A model generated the notes under the pieces. That model searched no databases, was not told where the DNA came from, and saw only the letters and a program-made list of their open reading frames with translations. A program made the position numbers and the translations under genes. Of a DNA stretch of 64,000 nt, positions 8,823 through 19,230 are shown one piece after another. The first letter of the stretch is position 1. Every line of letters starts with the position of its first letter. Origin of the DNA: Marinococcus halophilus. GTDB lineage: Bacteria > Bacillota > Bacilli > Bacillales > Marinococcaceae. Location: assembly GCF_002265875.1 (NCBI RefSeq), contig NZ_NPFA01000002.1:124157-188156 (forward strand), in the 5' to 3' direction.

Positions 8823-9770
8823 TCATTGCTCAGAAAGCTTGTCGGCGATTAAATCGATTTGTTCGTTCACAGAAATCGGATCATATGGATAATATGTATC
8901 AAAATCAAGGAAGTAAAACTGATCGTTTTGTACAGCGTCCAGATTGGCCCATACATCAGATTCCTGGATTTTTTCTTTGCTTTCACCAGTGCTTTCAGGG
9001 TCATAGGTAGTCATAAACATGTGGTCAGCAGAGTAGTCCTTGAGTACTTCCATTGAAATCTCCTGGGCGTTTCCCCCCATAACTTCCTCCTGAATTTTTT
9101 CGGGAGGACTTAAATCAAGAGCATTATAGATAGCCTGACCCCCGCGTCCGCCATTTGCGCCGAAAACATAAAGTTCATCATTGTTAGTGAGCTCGTAGAT
9201 TCCAAAGGTATCGCCTTCATCGATAGTTCCTTCAATACGTTCTTTTGCCTCCGAAGCAGTTGTTTCAATGGTTTCTTTAAAATTTTCTGCCTCCGTCTGG
9301 TTATTTGTCAATTCTCCGAAGGTATCAAGCGTTTCCTGGACATTCGTGTCGGGATTGTATGGAATATAAACCGTCGGTGCGATCTCTGACAGCTGTTCAT
9401 AATTCTCATCGTACATAACAACGATTAGATCCGGATCGAGCTCGAGCACTTCCTCGGGATTGAGGGGGGCACCGACGTCTTCAGCGCCGCTCAGCTGTTC
9501 TTTAAGAAAAGGATTGGAAAACGCATCCGGCCCGGTGCCGGAGACGTCAGCCCCCACTGAAAGCAGCTCTCCGGCATAGTAATCGGTCACTATGGTTTCA
9601 GGGTCCGAGGGAATAGTGACTTCGCCTTTTTCCGTTTCATATGCTCTGGTTTCTTTTCCGCTATCTGAATTATTATCGGAAGAATTGCCCTCTCCGCTGC
9701 TGCAGGAAGCAAGCAGTGCCAGTCCAGCCGTAAAAATAGTCAAGCGTCCAACAATCGCATGTAAATACAT
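8823..9770 (-). CDS. Iron-siderophore ABC transporter substrate-binding lipoprotein
   Basis: An extracellular lipoprotein that captures a ferric siderophore and delivers it to an ABC permease. The 315-residue protein has a signal peptide with the lipobox LLASC (C23) and an acidic Ser/Asn-rich linker, followed by a class III periplasmic-binding fold with VTIPSDPETIVTDYYAGELLSVGA and PDLIVVMYDENYEQLSEIAPTVYI, as in FhuD/YfiY-like proteins. AGGAGG precedes the ATG. A Fur box lies 20 nt upstream. No permease or ATPase gene is next to it, so it must share a transporter encoded elsewhere. The ligand is unknown. Confidence 0.9.
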   Translation of the reverse strand: MYLHAIVGRLTIFTAGLALLASCSSGEGNSSDNNSDSGKETRAYETEKGEVTIPSDPETIVTDYYAGELLSVGADVSGTGPDAFSNPFLKEQLSGAEDVGAPLNPEEVLELDPDLIVVMYDENYEQLSEIAPTVYIPYNPDTNVQETLDTFGELTNNQTEAENFKETIETTASEAKERIEGTIDEGDTFGIYELTNNDELYVFGANGGRGGQAIYNALDLSPPEKIQEEVMGGNAQEISMEVLKDYSADHMFMTTYDPESTGESKEKIQESDVWANLDAVQNDQFYFLDFDTYYPYDPISVNEQIDLIADKLSEQ

Positions 9771-9790
9771 AAAAATCCTCCTGTTTAAAT

Positions 9791-9812
9791 GATAATGATT
9801 TTCAATATCATC
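9791..9812 (-). promoter_or_regulatory. Fur box in front of the siderophore-binding protein gene
   Basis: The sequence GATAATGATTTTCAATATCA closely matches the Fur consensus (GATAATGATAATCATTATC), with both heptamer halves recognisable. Its place just upstream of the ribosome binding site is where a Fur-iron repressor would block transcription. Confidence 0.88.
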
Positions 9813-9843
9813 ATTGTAACTGAAGGAGAATGAAAAATCTACA

Positions 9844-9876
9844 CAAAAAAAGCCTCCACAGTATATGCGGAGGCAG
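9844..9876 (-). terminator. Terminator after rnjA
   Basis: On the minus strand GCCTCC pairs with GGAGGC around an 11-nt loop and is followed by a run of seven Ts. Confidence 0.8.
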
Positions 9877-9888
9877 CAAGAAAATGGA

Positions 9889-11556
9889 TTACACTTCCAT
9901 AATTATAGGAAGGATCATTGGGCGCCGTTTTGTACGCTCGTATAAATAAGGCGCCAGGTTGTCAATAATTTCTGATTTAATCTCAGACCATTGACTTGTT
10001 TTTCGTTTCATTACTTCATCGAGATGCCTGCTTAATGTTTTCTGGGCATCATTTATTAAATCTCCGGATTCACGCATATAAACGAACCCGCGTGAAATTA
10101 AATCAGGGCCAGCTGAGACTTTAAAGTTTTTCATATCGATGCTTACGACGACCACCACGAGACCTTCTTCAGATAAAATGCGGCGATCGCGGAGTACAAT
10201 GTTTCCGATGTCTCCAATTCCATGGCCGTCGACGTAAACAGCACCAGAAGGCACCTTGCCCACGACAGAAGCACTGTCTCTAGTGAGAGCGAGCACTTCG
10301 CCGTTTTCCATGATAAATGAATTTTCGAGTGGTACACCGCAGTCCTTTGCAAGCCGGGAGTGCATTTTCAGCATCCGGTACTCCCCGTGGATCGGCATAA
10401 AATATTTCGGGCGCATCAAACGAAGCATAAGCATCTGCTCCTGCTGGCTCCCGTGACCCGAGGTGTGAATATTATTCAGCGAACCATGGATAACACGGGC
10501 GCCGGCCCGGTACAGCTGGTTAATAATTTTGTGCACAGAAGTCGTGTTTCCTGGAATAGGAGAACTTGAAAACACAACAGTGTCCCCGGGAATAATCTGG
10601 ATTTGCCTATGCGTCCCATGGGCCACGCGAGAGAGGGCCGCCATAGGCTCTCCCTGGCTCCCGGTACATAAAATAGCTGCCTGGTCATCGGGAAGTTTAT
10701 TTAGCTGCGAAGGCTCCACAAATGTCCCTTTGGGCGCATTGATATAACCCAGCTCCTGGCCGATGGTAATGGAAGCTTCCATACTGCGTCCAAAAACGGC
10801 GATTTTACGTCCATCTTTGACAGCAGCGTCAACAGCCTTCTGGAGACGATAGATATTAGAGGCAAATGTAGCAAAAATAATTCTTCCTTTGGCCTGTCGG
10901 AAAATGGAATGAATATTATCCCCGACTTTTCGTTCCGAAACGGTAAATCCGGGAACTTCTGCATTTGTGCTATCGGAAAGCAAGCAGAGAACGCCTTTTT
11001 CGCCGATCTCAGCCATTTTGGCTAAATTGGCCGGCTCTCCAACCGGGGTGAAATCAAACTTGAAATCCCCTGTGTGCACCACATTTCCTTCAGGAGTATG
11101 AACGTTGATACCGAGGGAATCAGGGATGCTGTGGGTGGTCCGGAAAAAGTCTACTTTTAAATGGTTGAAAGCAACAGGCTGGTCTTCCTGTATAGTGTTT
11201 AGTTTTGCTTTTCGCAAAAGCCCGCGTTCTTCGAGCTTTCCTTTTAACAGGCCAATAGCCAATGGCCCCCCGTATATAGGGACATTTAATTCTTTTAGCA
11301 GAAAAGGCACACCGCCGATATGGTCTTCGTGCCCGTGGGTAATAAAGACGCCTTTAATTTTTTCTTTGTTCCGAACAAGGTAGGTGTAATCGGGAATAAC
11401 GTAGTCAATGCCAAGCAGGTCATCCTCAGGGAACATGATCCCGGCGTCAATAACGATGATTTCATCCTGGTATTGAACAACATACGTGTTTTTGCCGATT
11501 TCGCCTAACCCGCCCAGGGCAAAAACTGCAACTTGATTTTGTTTTATTTGTTTCAT
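9889..11556 (-). CDS. rnjA: Ribonuclease J1
   Basis: RNase J1 is a 5'-to-3' exonuclease and endonuclease for mRNA turnover and rRNA maturation. The 555-residue protein has the metallo-beta-lactamase signature HGHEDHIGG (H74-G81), HTGDFKFD, the beta-CASP domain with LLSDSTNAE and [18 protein letters not shown], and the C-terminal dimerisation domain. It is followed 3 nt upstream on the same strand by rpoY, the exact B. subtilis arrangement (ykqC-ykzG), which separates it from RNase J2. Confidence 0.96.
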   Translation of the reverse strand: MKQIKQNQVAVFALGGLGEIGKNTYVVQYQDEIIVIDAGIMFPEDDLLGIDYVIPDYTYLVRNKEKIKGVFITHGHEDHIGGVPFLLKELNVPIYGGPLAIGLLKGKLEERGLLRKAKLNTIQEDQPVAFNHLKVDFFRTTHSIPDSLGINVHTPEGNVVHTGDFKFDFTPVGEPANLAKMAEIGEKGVLCLLSDSTNAEVPGFTVSERKVGDNIHSIFRQAKGRIIFATFASNIYRLQKAVDAAVKDGRKIAVFGRSMEASITIGQELGYINAPKGTFVEPSQLNKLPDDQAAILCTGSQGEPMAALSRVAHGTHRQIQIIPGDTVVFSSSPIPGNTTSVHKIINQLYRAGARVIHGSLNNIHTSGHGSQQEQMLMLRLMRPKYFMPIHGEYRMLKMHSRLAKDCGVPLENSFIMENGEVLALTRDSASVVGKVPSGAVYVDGHGIGDIGNIVLRDRRILSEEGLVVVVVSIDMKNFKVSAGPDLISRGFVYMRESGDLINDAQKTLSRHLDEVMKRKTSQWSEIKSEIIDNLAPYLYERTKRRPMILPIIMEV

Positions 11557-11559
11557 ACG

Positions 11560-11769
11560 TTATAAATTCTCCACTTGGAAGTCTTCGGATCTTTTTTCGA
11601 ATTCAAGCTGCTTATCAGTGAGCTCCTGAACGAATTCAATGTTGAATTGTTTATCGGCAAGTTTGCGGCGGACTTCCCGCTCTGATTCTGCTTCTACGTA
11701 TAGTGAATGGGTGTTCTCCCGTACAGGAGCTTCTGTAAAATTATTTTGGTAAAAAACTTTGAAAATCAT
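11560..11769 (-). CDS. rpoY: RNA polymerase epsilon subunit
   Basis: A small RNA polymerase accessory subunit found in Firmicutes. Starting at the ATG at 11769 ([10 protein letters not shown]), the product is 69 residues, the same as B. subtilis RpoY/YkzG, and has the family pattern [22 protein letters not shown] and FNIEFVQEL. The minus-strand frame extends further upstream, but GGAGAG sits in front of this ATG. It is cotranscribed with rnjA, with only 3 nt between them. Confidence 0.93.
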   Translation of the reverse strand: MIFKVFYQNNFTEAPVRENTHSLYVEAESEREVRRKLADKQFNIEFVQELTDKQLEFEKRSEDFQVENL

Positions 11770-11771
11770 CG

Positions 11772-12324
11772 TAAATATCTCTCCTTCTTGAAATGTAAAT
11801 GCGGCGTATATAACTGCTTTAGAAAAAATGGTTTTTTGGCATAAACTAGTACTGTGAATATAAAAAAGCAAAATAATGCAGGAAGGACAGGAAGTAATCG
11901 TTGCAACAGCCTGGCTGTTTAATCAAAAATGACTTCATATCCAGAGCGGTTCTACTCAGCTTCCGGCCAAAGAACTCAAGCTGAACAGCACCACAGTGTA
12001 CGTACCAACCATTAATAATTCATATTATAAAGCATGAGACTGTTTTTTTCATCCTTTTAATCATTTCATTACAAAAATCGTCCGGCTGCAGGGAAGTTAA
12101 TAGTTAAAAGAAAGTAACTATACGGGTCCTAAAGAACCATGATAAAATACAAAAGGGAATAAATTTTCTAAATATAAATAAATTTTAAATTATAGTAATT
12201 ATTACCAATAACGGAGGAGAGCTTTGAGAAATGCCGGAGCTAAGTCGATGAAAAGCGTCGCCAGCAGTTATCAGCCTTTTTGTATACTATCCAGGCATCG
12301 ATGATAAGAAAGCATAGAAAATGA
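11772..12324. other. Long intergenic stretch between rpoY and def, no confident gene
   Basis: About 550 nt without a recognisable gene. It must contain the rnjA-rpoY promoter on the minus strand. On the plus strand GGAGGAG at 12213 precedes a short frame (TTG 12224, 26 codons, or ATG 12248, 18 codons, both ending at the TGA near 12302). TCGATG and CATCGA repeats near 12245 and 12297 could pair. None of this is strong enough to call. Confidence 0.4.
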
Positions 12325-12353
12325 TAAAAAGATGCTCATAAAAAAGCATCTTC
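12325..12353 (-). terminator. Terminator after def
   Basis: On the minus strand AAGATGCT pairs with AGCATCTT across an 8-nt T-rich loop, followed by a short T-run. Confidence 0.7.
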
Positions 12354-12379
12354 CCGAAGGAAAATGCTTTTTTTGCAAA

Positions 12380-12925
12380 CTATAGCTTGGGCAGCTCCCG
12401 TTTGTACTCATCTTCATAATCTTCAATCCGGTCGTAAAACATAACGCCGTTCAGATGATCAATTTCGTGCTGGGCGACGATAGCAGGCATTCCCCGAAGA
12501 CGCAATTTTACTTCTTTATTTTCAAGCGTTTTGGCCTTTAATGTGATACGTGAATACCTGGGCACATTTCCGGGCACCTCCCGGTCGACGGAAAGACAGC
12601 CTTCTCCGCCTTCTAAATGGGTGGTTTCGACGGAATGGCTGACAATTCTCGGGTTAATAAACCCGTAGCTGTACAGTTCATCTTTATCGTCGGTTACATG
12701 CATGGCGAACATTCGTTTATTGATGCCGAGCTGCGGCGCTGCTATGCCGACGCCCGAACGGAGCTCATATTTTTCAGCGGTTTCTTCGTCCTGGCTGTTT
12801 TTTAAGAAATCCAGCATGTCCTGCAGAACATGCAAATCTTCAGCAGACGGAGGAACCGGAACTTCTTCAGATACTTTGCGGAGCGCAGGGCTCCCTTCAC
12901 GCTGAATATCTTTCATCGTTAACAT
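12380..12925 (-). CDS. def: Peptide deformylase (type 2)
   Basis: Removes the formyl group from the N-terminal methionine of new proteins. The 181-residue protein has all three deformylase motifs: [16 protein letters not shown] with the metal-ligand cysteine, and QHEIDHLNG with the two histidines and catalytic glutamate. The insertion between motifs and the length fit type 2 enzymes of Gram-positives (B. subtilis DefB/YkrB, 184 residues). The ATG at 12925 ([11 protein letters not shown]) is preferred, as GGAGG lies upstream of it. B. subtilis has the same position between rnjA-rpoY and ykyA-pdhA. Confidence 0.95.
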   Translation of the reverse strand: MLTMKDIQREGSPALRKVSEEVPVPPSAEDLHVLQDMLDFLKNSQDEETAEKYELRSGVGIAAPQLGINKRMFAMHVTDDKDELYSYGFINPRIVSHSVETTHLEGGEGCLSVDREVPGNVPRYSRITLKAKTLENKEVKLRLRGMPAIVAQHEIDHLNGVMFYDRIEDYEDEYKRELPKL

Positions 12926-13059
12926 GAATCTACTGCCTCCAATCAAGCGTGCAAATGATAGTGATTAATAACAGTGTATTAGTATAGCAAAAAAATTTCA
13001 GCTTAAACAGCTTTTAAAAACAGAATGGCTGAGAAAACAAATATAGCGGAGGAATACAT

Positions 13060-13710
13060 ATGCATAAGATGAATAAAAAGATAACCGGAGCAGCAGTTAT
13101 TACTCTATCTGCAGTCATGCTGTCTGCATGCGGCTCGCCAGAAGGAAATATTCAGAATCACTGGAGTGAAGCAGCTGGAGCAGAGGAAGAATTTCCGGAA
13201 AAGGATAAAAAATTGACCCAACTGGCTAAAGAGGAACAAAATGTATTTGAAAATTTAACCTCCTACGAAAATGAGGAACAGAAAAAAATTAAATCATCTA
13301 TAGAAAAAGCCGTAAGCTCAGTCAAGGAACGCAAAGAATTAATGGAAGAAGAAAAAGAAGAAATTAATAAAGCTTATGATGAGGCAATGGAAGCAGGGGA
13401 GCCGATCAACAACCTTGAAAATGAAAAAATGACTAAAAAGGCACAACAGGCACAACGGGCAATGGAGAAGAGAAATGAAGCATTTAATAGCGTTCACGGG
13501 GCTTACACAGAAGCAGCAGATAAAGAAATTGAGATGTATGAATCGTTTACTGATGAAAATCTGGAGCTTGAATCGCTCGAAAAACATCTTGATAAAATTA
13601 ACAGCTCCTATAAGAAGGTAGAAAGCTTCAGGGACTCATTCAATACAGAAACAAAATCATTCAATGAAGCTAAAAATGTATTCGGGGAGATGGTGGAGGC
13701 AGAAAGTTAA
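13060..13710 (+). CDS. ykyA: YkyA-family lipoprotein, putative cell-wall-binding
   Basis: A 216-residue secreted lipoprotein anchored outside the membrane. The signal peptide ends in the lipobox MLSAC (C24). The rest is almost entirely charged helix (Glu/Lys-rich, heptad-like, residues 45-210), consistent with coiled coil. It lies directly before the pdh operon, as ykyA does in B. subtilis, and the overall pattern fits that family. GGAGGA precedes the ATG. The function is unknown; a cell-wall role is only a family annotation. Confidence 0.82.
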   Translation: MHKMNKKITGAAVITLSAVMLSACGSPEGNIQNHWSEAAGAEEEFPEKDKKLTQLAKEEQNVFENLTSYENEEQKKIKSSIEKAVSSVKERKELMEEEKEEINKAYDEAMEAGEPINNLENEKMTKKAQQAQRAMEKRNEAFNSVHGAYTEAADKEIEMYESFTDENLELESLEKHLDKINSSYKKVESFRDSFNTETKSFNEAKNVFGEMVEAES

Positions 13711-15232
<1,522 letters not shown>

Positions 15233-15235
15233 GCC

Positions 15236-16213
15236 ATGGCGCAAATGACGATGATTCAAGCAATTACAGACGCAATGCGTACGGAACTGAAGAACGACGA
15301 AAACGTTCTCGTTTATGGTGAAGACGTAGGCCAGAACGGCGGAGTTTTCCGTGCGACAGAGGGACTGCAGGATGAATTTGGCGAAGAACGCGTATTCGAT
15401 ACCCCGCTCGCAGAATCCGGTATTGGAGGCTTAACGCTCGGTTTGGCTGTTACTGGCTTTCGTCCGGTAATGGAAATCCAGTTCTTCGGCTTCGTATTTG
15501 AAACAATGGACGAAGTAGTTGGCCAGATCGCACGCCTTCGCTATCGTACTGGCGGTAAATACGGGGCGCCAGTAACAATCCGCACGCCTTACGGCGGCGG
15601 TGTAAAGACTCCTGAGCTGCACGCAGACAGCCTGGAGGGGATCATCGCGCAGTCGCCGGGGATCTCTGTGGTTATCCCGTCAACTCCATACGATGCAAAA
15701 GGATTGCTTATTTCTGCTATTCGCAGCAATGACCCAGTCTTTTATCTTGAACACATGAAGCTGTACCGTTCCTTCCGGGAAGAAGTGCCGGAAGAGGAAT
15801 ACACAGTGGAGATCGGCAAAGCAGACGTGAAGCGTGAAGGAAAAGACGTTACGCTTATCGCTTACGGTGCTATGGTACACACATGCCTGAAAGCAGCTGA
15901 CCAGCTTGCAGAAGAAGGGTATGAGGCAGAAGTGGTTGACCTCCGTACTGTAAGCCCGGTAGACATGGATACTATTATTGAATCCGTGAAAAAAACCAAT
16001 CGTGCTGTGATGGTTCAGGAAGCGCAAAGACAGGCGGGTGTTGGCTCTAACGTTATTGCTGACATTAATGAGCGTGCAATTTTACACCTTGAAGCTCCGG
16101 TACTCCGGGTAGCAGCTCCAGATACTGTGTTCCCATTTGCGGCAGCTGAAGACGTATGGCTCCCTAATGAGAATGACGTTATCGAAAAGGCAAAAGCTGT
16201 ACTAAACTTCTAA
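15236..16213 (+). CDS. pdhB: Pyruvate dehydrogenase E1 component, beta subunit
   Basis: The beta subunit carries the pyrimidine-binding half of the ThDP site of E1. Its 325 residues contain [21 protein letters not shown], with the catalytic glutamate region, [21 protein letters not shown], and the C-terminal transketolase domain. It starts 3 nt after pdhA, with an AGAAGGAG site inside the end of pdhA, so the two subunits are made together. Confidence 0.97.
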   Translation: MAQMTMIQAITDAMRTELKNDENVLVYGEDVGQNGGVFRATEGLQDEFGEERVFDTPLAESGIGGLTLGLAVTGFRPVMEIQFFGFVFETMDEVVGQIARLRYRTGGKYGAPVTIRTPYGGGVKTPELHADSLEGIIAQSPGISVVIPSTPYDAKGLLISAIRSNDPVFYLEHMKLYRSFREEVPEEEYTVEIGKADVKREGKDVTLIAYGAMVHTCLKAADQLAEEGYEAEVVDLRTVSPVDMDTIIESVKKTNRAVMVQEAQRQAGVGSNVIADINERAILHLEAPVLRVAAPDTVFPFAAAEDVWLPNENDVIEKAKAVLNF

Positions 16214-16230
16214 AATTGAACATGACTGCG

Positions 16231-16257
16231 ACAGGTTGATGGCTGAAATCAACCTGT
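16231..16257 (+). promoter_or_regulatory. Stem-loop between pdhB and pdhC
   Basis: A perfect 10-bp stem (ACAGGTTGAT/ATCAACCTGT) with a 7-nt loop lies in the 88-nt gap between pdhB and pdhC. It has no T-run, so it is more likely an mRNA processing or stability element than a full terminator. Confidence 0.65.
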
Positions 16258-16301
16258 TTGCTACGCATAAATCGAATGTAAACTAAAAGGAGGCATTTGT
16301 T

Positions 16302-17657
16302 TTGGCTTATGAATTTAAACTTCCCGATATTGGCGAGGGAATTCACGAAGGCGAAATCGTATCGTGGCAGGTAAAGCCCGGCGATGAAATCAAAGAAGAC
16401 GACGTGCTCTGCGAAGTACAAAATGATAAGGCAGTTGTGGAAATTCCTTCTCCGGTAGATGGGAAAGTTTTAGAACTGAAAGTGGATGAAGGCACAACAA
16501 CTACTGTTGGGGAAGTAATTCTTACTATCGACGACGGCAGCGGAGAAGAAGCCTCTTCAGATGACTCTGCGGAAGAAGCTTCCGGGGATGAAAGCTCGGA
16601 AGGTAAATCAGAAAGAGATGAGCAGGAGCAAAACGACGCTCAGCCTGCTTCCACAGAAGCAGAAAAAGAGAGCCCGACGCCGGCAGGCGGCGAAAGCGCC
16701 AGTGCTTCAAGCGAAACGGATGTAGACGAAGACGCCCGCGTTATCGCTATGCCGTCCGTACGTAAATACGCACGTGAAAACGACGTAACGATCCAAAAAG
16801 TAAAAGGATCCGGCAAAAATGGGCGCATCCTTCGTGAAGACATTGACGCCTTCCTGAGCGGCGACCAGTCAGCAGAAGAAGAAACAACTGAAGCAGCTTC
16901 CGGTGCCGAAGAAAGCAAACCGGCTGCAAGCACAGCGCCTTCACAGGATCGGGGTGCTATGGAAGAACGCGTGCCGCTTAAAGGTATCCGTAAAGCTATC
17001 GCTCAAAAAATGGTACAATCAAAACAGACGGCTCCGCACGTTACGCATATGGACGAAGTGGACGTTACTGCCCTGGTAGACCATCGTAAAAAATTCAAGC
17101 CAATGGCAGCAGAGCAGGACATTAAGCTTACGTACCTGCCGTACGTAGTAAAAGCTCTGACTTCCGCAATCCGTAAGTTCCCTGTATTAAATGCTTCTAT
17201 CGATGATGAAGCTTCTGAAATCGTTTATAAGAATTACTTCAATATCGGTATTGCAGCTGATACAGAGCAGGGACTCGTCGTACCGGTTGTCAAAGACACG
17301 GACCGCAAACCTATCTTTACCCTGGCCGATGAAATCAACGAACTGGCTACAAAAGCAAGAGACGGGAAGCTTTCCTCAGCTGAAATGAGCGGGGGGTCCG
17401 CAACGATTTCAAACCTGGGATCTGCGAAGGGCGCTTTCTTTACTCCGGTTATTAACCATCCGGAAGTAGCTATTCTTGGTATTGGCCGCATCGAAGAAAA
17501 AGCGGTAGTGCGCGATGGTGAAATTGTGGCAGCACCAATGCTTGCTCTTTCATTAAGCTACGACCACCGTCTCATTGACGGCATGACAGCCCAGCACGCA
17601 TTGAATCACATTAAACGCTTGTTAAATGAACCAGAACTAATCTCAATGGAGGGATAA
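16302..17657 (+). CDS. pdhC: Dihydrolipoamide acetyltransferase, PDH E2 component
   Basis: E2 forms the structural core of the complex and transfers the acetyl group to CoA. The 451-residue protein has one lipoyl domain with the modified lysine in QNDKAVVEI (K43) and an acidic Ser/Ala/Glu-rich linker (about 80-145), unusually Glu/Asp-rich. The E1/E3-binding domain follows ([14 protein letters not shown]...[11 protein letters not shown]), then a second Ala/Glu linker and the catalytic domain with the active-site DHRLIDG (H422, D426). It starts at TTG 16302 behind AAAGGAGG. An 88-nt gap with a hairpin separates it from pdhB. Confidence 0.97.
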   Translation: MAYEFKLPDIGEGIHEGEIVSWQVKPGDEIKEDDVLCEVQNDKAVVEIPSPVDGKVLELKVDEGTTTTVGEVILTIDDGSGEEASSDDSAEEASGDESSEGKSERDEQEQNDAQPASTEAEKESPTPAGGESASASSETDVDEDARVIAMPSVRKYARENDVTIQKVKGSGKNGRILREDIDAFLSGDQSAEEETTEAASGAEESKPAASTAPSQDRGAMEERVPLKGIRKAIAQKMVQSKQTAPHVTHMDEVDVTALVDHRKKFKPMAAEQDIKLTYLPYVVKALTSAIRKFPVLNASIDDEASEIVYKNYFNIGIAADTEQGLVVPVVKDTDRKPIFTLADEINELATKARDGKLSSAEMSGGSATISNLGSAKGAFFTPVINHPEVAILGIGRIEEKAVVRDGEIVAAPMLALSLSYDHRLIDGMTAQHALNHIKRLLNEPELISMEG

Positions 17658-17660
17658 TTC

Positions 17661-19076
17661 ATGGTAGTAGGAGATTTTGCTGAAGAAATTGACACGCTAG
17701 TTGTAGGTGCCGGACCGGGTGGTTATGTTGCAGCCATCCGTGCGGCCCAGCTTGGACAGAAAGTAACAATCGTAGAAAAAGGAAACTTGGGCGGAGTCTG
17801 CTTGAACGTAGGCTGCGTTCCATCCAAAGCATTGATTCAGGCCGGCCATCGTTTTCACGAGGCTAACGAAGGCGCTGAAAATATGGGAATTACTTCGAAA
17901 GGCGCCGAAGTGGATTTCACAAAGGTGCAGGAGTGGAAAGGCAGCGTCGTTGAAAAGCTTACCGGAGGCGTTGAATCACTGCTGAAAGCAAACAAGGTGA
18001 ACATCGTAAGAGGGGAAGCTTATTTCTCCGACAAGGATCAGGTAAAGGTTTCTACAGACGAGTACAGCTCGCAAACGTATAAATTTAACAACTGCATCAT
18101 TGCTACAGGTTCCCGGCCGGTGGAACTCAAACCGCTTCCTTTCGGCAAGCGTGTACTTGATTCTACTGGAGGATTAAACCTCGAAGAAATTCCGAAAAGC
18201 CTGATTGTTGTCGGTGGAGGCTATATCGGCATCGAAATGGCTGGCGCCTATGCAAATCTCGGAACAGAGGTTACTGTGCTTGAAGGCGAAAGCCGGATTC
18301 TCTCCCAGGGCTTTGAAAAGCAAATGACTCAGCCTGTGCAAAAGAAATTAAAAGCTCAGGGTGTGGATATTCAGACCGAAGCGTTTGCTCAGGGAGTAGA
18401 AGAATCAGAAGACAGTGTCACTCTGACGGCTGAAGTAAAAGGCGAAGAAAAAACATTTGAAGCAGAATATGTACTGGTTGCTGTTGGACGTCGTCCAAAC
18501 ACAGAAGAACTGGGACTCGAGCAAATTGGCGTAGAAATTGGCGAACGTGGCCTTATCCAAGTAGATGAGCAGTCCCGCACAAGTGTGGATAACATCTATG
18601 CTATCGGTGATATTGTCCCTGGCCTCCCGCTTGCTCATAAAGCTTCCTATGAAGCGAAGGTAGCTGCAGAAGCTATTGCCGGGGAAGCGGCAGCAGTCGA
18701 TTATCTCGGTATGCCGATGATTGTTTTCTCGAATCCGGAGCTTGCAAGCGTTGGATACACAGAAGAAGACGCAAAAGAAGCAGGCTTTGATGTGAAATCC
18801 GCGAAGTTCCCATTCCAGGCGAATGGACGTGCCCTTTCTCTGGACGTCTCTGAAGGCTTCATGAAGCTCATCACTCGCAAAGATGATGGATTAGTCATCG
18901 GAGCTCAAATTGTTGGTCCTAACGCTTCTGACATGATTGCAGAAGCAGGTCTGGCCATTGAAGCAGGTATGACAGCAGAAGATGTAGCGATGACCGTCCA
19001 TGCTCACCCAACGTTAGGTGAGATTACGATGGAAACGGCAGAAGCAGCACTCGGCATGCCAATCCACATCACGTAA
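17661..19076 (+). CDS. pdhD: Dihydrolipoamide dehydrogenase, PDH E3 component
   Basis: E3 reoxidises the lipoyl groups of E2 and passes electrons to NAD+. The 471-residue flavoprotein has the FAD-binding [17 protein letters not shown], the redox disulfide [13 protein letters not shown] (C47 and C52), the NAD-binding [33 protein letters not shown] and the C-terminal catalytic HAHPTLGE. It lies 3 nt after pdhC and ends the operon at a strong terminator. In Bacillus the same E3 serves other 2-oxoacid dehydrogenases. Confidence 0.97.
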   Translation: MVVGDFAEEIDTLVVGAGPGGYVAAIRAAQLGQKVTIVEKGNLGGVCLNVGCVPSKALIQAGHRFHEANEGAENMGITSKGAEVDFTKVQEWKGSVVEKLTGGVESLLKANKVNIVRGEAYFSDKDQVKVSTDEYSSQTYKFNNCIIATGSRPVELKPLPFGKRVLDSTGGLNLEEIPKSLIVVGGGYIGIEMAGAYANLGTEVTVLEGESRILSQGFEKQMTQPVQKKLKAQGVDIQTEAFAQGVEESEDSVTLTAEVKGEEKTFEAEYVLVAVGRRPNTEELGLEQIGVEIGERGLIQVDEQSRTSVDNIYAIGDIVPGLPLAHKASYEAKVAAEAIAGEAAAVDYLGMPMIVFSNPELASVGYTEEDAKEAGFDVKSAKFPFQANGRALSLDVSEGFMKLITRKDDGLVIGAQIVGPNASDMIAEAGLAIEAGMTAEDVAMTVHAHPTLGEITMETAEAALGMPIHIT

Positions 19077-19087
19077 AAAATAGAAAG

Positions 19088-19120
19088 AGCCACGGCTTAC
19101 ACAAGCCGTGGCCTTTTTTG
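19088..19120 (+). terminator. Terminator after the pdh operon
   Basis: A perfect 10-bp stem (GCCACGGCTT/AAGCCGTGGC) with a 4-nt loop is followed by six Ts. Confidence 0.92.
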
Positions 19121-19183
19121 TGAAAAATAAGGAAAACTCAAGCTCATCCTGGAATTTTTTGGAGCAGAGACTAGTTTTTAGAA

Positions 19184-19214
19184 CAAAAAACCCCGGCGCT
19201 GAGGCCAGGGTTTT
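19184..19214 (-). terminator. Terminator after the BCCT transporter gene
   Basis: On the minus strand AAAACCCTGGC pairs imperfectly with GCCGGGGTTTT, followed by TTTTGTT. Confidence 0.75.
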
Positions 19215-19230
19215 GTTTTTCGTTTATAAG

